Assembly (NCBI GenBank): GCA_937910265.1 | Contig: CALEPD010000165.1 | Coordinates: 1-15,692, forward strand | Reading direction: 5' to 3' | Source: an uncultured Bacteroidales bacterium | GTDB taxonomy: Bacteria; Bacteroidota; Bacteroidia; Bacteroidales; P3 | DNA length: 15,692 bases | Shown here: piece by piece, positions 14,353 to 15,692 of the stretch | Layout: each line of letters opens with the position of its first letter | How positions within the stretch are numbered: the first letter of the stretch is position 1 | Translations under genes and position numbers: made by a program | The notes under the pieces: model-generated | Databases searched by the model: none | What the model was told of the DNA's origin: nothing | Seen by the model: the letters and a program-made list of their open reading frames with translations, nothing else

Positions 14353-15561
14353 CTATTGACGATAGACCTTAACCACACATGCTTTATCGTAAGGCATTTT
14401 ACTGATTTTTACATTATACGCATTATTGATCTGAGATATCAAATCCTCCTGAGTAGCACTTCCTCTTTCAATAATGTTGCCGGGCAATGGAACTGACAAT
14501 CGGGGATTGAGCGATGGCTCTAATATTACCGGAATATGGTATTGCATTCTAATCCAACTTGCAAAATTTTCCATTGTTGTCATCTCCACATTTTCGGCTT
14601 TCGAAGATTCCAAATCTAACGAGATCGGCAATTCAACAATCCATAAAGGCTCATACGAAGTATCCATAGTAATGAGTCCCATTGTTTCCATCGCAGAAAA
14701 AGCCATACCAGGGTTGATTTCACTTTCGGAAGAAGCCTGAAATCTATAATTCAAGAAACCATCATTCATACATGGCACATACAAGACGTTATGATTCTTG
14801 TTTTGCTGCGCCAACATAAGGACAATATTATTTATGTTGCCTTGCAGCACAATCTTCTCATCGGAAACAGCATTTACCCTTTCCTCGGTAAAAACCCGAT
14901 TGATTGTGAAGTTCGTACCATTTAACTCCACTTCAATATTGTCGTGCTGACCCCCGTAGATGGCAAGAGGAACAGCAACAATGGCATTGTTTATGGCGTG
15001 TGCAAGAACAGCACACAACACCCCGTGATTGATCACCAAATAGCAGCACACTAGAGACAGCCCTGATAATTTAATGATTTCGAATATCAAGCACGGATAC
15101 AAATTTTCCACATGCGACACATAATACGCAATCCACACAAGAGTAGAACCGAATATCAAGAACAGGTAATTATTCGCAATGAAATCCTTTCTCCTCAAAA
15201 GAAAATATAATGTTATCGCGACAAACAGTATCGACAACACGGAAATCACACACATGACCCACCCACTGGACTTTACGATTATCACAATCACCGCCAACGA
15301 CATACATGCAACAGAAACCCACATTGACCGCTTTTCACCAGTAGCCCAGTATCGAAAAACACCCTCTGCAAAGAACGGAATCGCAACAACAAAAACAAGC
15401 AATGACAAAAACCACTTGCAATATGACGAAAGAGACAGAAACAGTTGGCTTTCGAAACTTTCCTCAACAGGGGCAAAGGCAACACGTAAAACAAGCCCAA
15501 TAATCCACAGCAAAAAACCAGTATAAAGAGCCCATTTTAATTTAATATTTCCTCGTTTCAT
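14353..15561 (-). CDS. CPBP-like multi-pass membrane protein with degenerate active site and soluble C-terminal domain
   Basis: A 402-residue protein. Residues 1-205 form about seven hydrophobic helices and the rest looks soluble. The membrane part carries traces of the CPBP (CAAX protease/Rce1) motifs in order: AEGVFR at 65-70 in place of EExxxR, YYVSHVEN at 146-153 in place of FxxxH, and LAHAINN at 186-192 for HxxxN. The first glutamate of motif 1, the catalytic one in active relatives, is alanine, so protease activity is doubtful. The last ~75 residues (from METMGL onward, notably ENFASWIRMQYHIPVILEP) read like an STN- or DUF3738-like alpha/beta fold; this is inference. The ATG at 15561 begins MKRGNIKLKW. 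The gene is alone, convergent with aroK, and behind the right repeat and a promoter. Confidence 0.72.
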   Translation of the reverse strand: MKRGNIKLKWALYTGFLLWIIGLVLRVAFAPVEESFESQLFLSLSSYCKWFLSLLVFVVAIPFFAEGVFRYWATGEKRSMWVSVACMSLAVIVIIVKSSGWVMCVISVLSILFVAITLYFLLRRKDFIANNYLFLIFGSTLVWIAYYVSHVENLYPCLIFEIIKLSGLSLVCCYLVINHGVLCAVLAHAINNAIVAVPLAIYGGQHDNIEVELNGTNFTINRVFTEERVNAVSDEKIVLQGNINNIVLMLAQQNKNHNVLYVPCMNDGFLNYRFQASSESEINPGMAFSAMETMGLITMDTSYEPLWIVELPISLDLESSKAENVEMTTMENFASWIRMQYHIPVILEPSLNPRLSVPLPGNIIERGSATQEDLISQINNAYNVKISKMPYDKACVVKVYRQ

Positions 15562-15580
15562 AATGATAAGATTTTATTTG

Positions 15581-15630
15581 GGTAGGCTCTAAAAATTCAA
15601 CTTTTTGTTCGTAGGCGTTCGACGGAGAGC
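15581..15630 (-). repeat. 50-nt leader-type repeat, right (inverted) copy
   Basis: Reverse complement of positions 1-50 with one mismatch. On the minus strand it ends 19 nt before the start codon of the membrane protein gene and lies about 35 nt after the TATATTTG promoter element. TAGGCTCT and AGAGCCTA (15583-15590 and 15626-15633) form an 8-bp perfect closing stem around a 35-nt loop that also holds an AAAAA/TTTTT pair. Because the promoter lies outside it, the element should be transcribed as part of the 5' leader. Confidence 0.88.
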
Positions 15631-15662
15631 CTAGTTTGCCGTTTCGCACCTGATTCAGTCTG

Positions 15663-15670
15663 CAAATATA
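15663..15670 (-). promoter_or_regulatory. -7 promoter element for the CPBP-like gene
   Basis: Read on the minus strand this is TATATTTG, an exact match to TAnnTTTG. The -33 box would fall at the very edge of the window and no clear TTTG is visible there. Predicted transcription starts near 15656 and runs through the 50-nt repeat, giving a leader of about 95 nt. Confidence 0.6.
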
Positions 15671-15692
15671 CTAAATAATTTCTATTTTCTAT

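Noticed and set aside
1..15630. Reading the inverted 50-nt repeats as ends of a transposon
   Set aside because: No transposase or integrase is inside, the contents are housekeeping and metabolic genes, and no target-site duplication can be seen.

Overview
The window looks like a chromosomal contig from a Bacteroidales (Bacteroidota) genome. Three things point there. AT-rich start regions mostly lack Shine-Dalgarno sequences. Several promoters fit the Bacteroidota sigma-ABfr pattern (TTTG, about 20 nt, TAnnTTTG), the clearest being upstream of rplU. The gene content is also typical: a LytTR regulator with membrane helices instead of a receiver domain, a ThrRS-like/uridine-kinase fusion, and an ETF/acyl-CoA dehydrogenase set. 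I cannot place it below order level. No rRNA, tRNA, CRISPR array, transposase or prophage gene was seen.

Layout, left to right. (1) A 50-nt repeat at position 1, then gpsA and a PlsB/PlsC-type acyltransferase on the + strand, which together make early phospholipid precursors. (2) A strong promoter and the ribosomal protein pair rplU-rpmA, closed by a near-perfect bidirectional terminator. (3) A LytTR membrane regulator on the - strand. Its true N-terminus appears to be cut off by an A10 homopolymer that puts the likely GTG start out of frame. (4) After a divergent intergenic region with two hairpins comes a tight eight-gene + strand operon, fabH-fabF-fabZ-fabG-acp-etfB-etfA-acyl-CoA dehydrogenase, ending at a strong terminator. 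(5) A nucleoside-kinase-like fusion protein and shikimate kinase (aroK), + strand. (6) A convergent - strand gene for a degenerate CPBP-type membrane protein, preceded by a second, inverted copy of the same 50-nt repeat (49/50 identical).

The most interesting unit is the fabH-to-acyl-CoA-dehydrogenase operon. It encodes condensation, ketoreduction, dehydration and the carrier protein of a type II fatty acid cycle, but no FabI/FabK/FabL/FabV enoyl reductase. In the enoyl reductase's place are an acyl-CoA dehydrogenase and both ETF subunits, and the ETF beta subunit resembles electron-bifurcating ETFs. Step for step this matches the butyrate module thl-hbd-crt-bcd-etfBA, with FAS-II enzymes and an ACP doing the first steps. 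My inference is a dedicated second acyl-chain system whose enoyl reduction runs through flavin and ETF; the sequence alone cannot show the product.

The second signal is the repeat pair. Each copy lies just upstream of an inward-pointing gene and in the same orientation relative to it. The right copy lies between a good promoter and its gene, so it is probably transcribed as a structured leader. The left contig edge falls exactly at the repeat, which suggests that more copies exist elsewhere in the genome.
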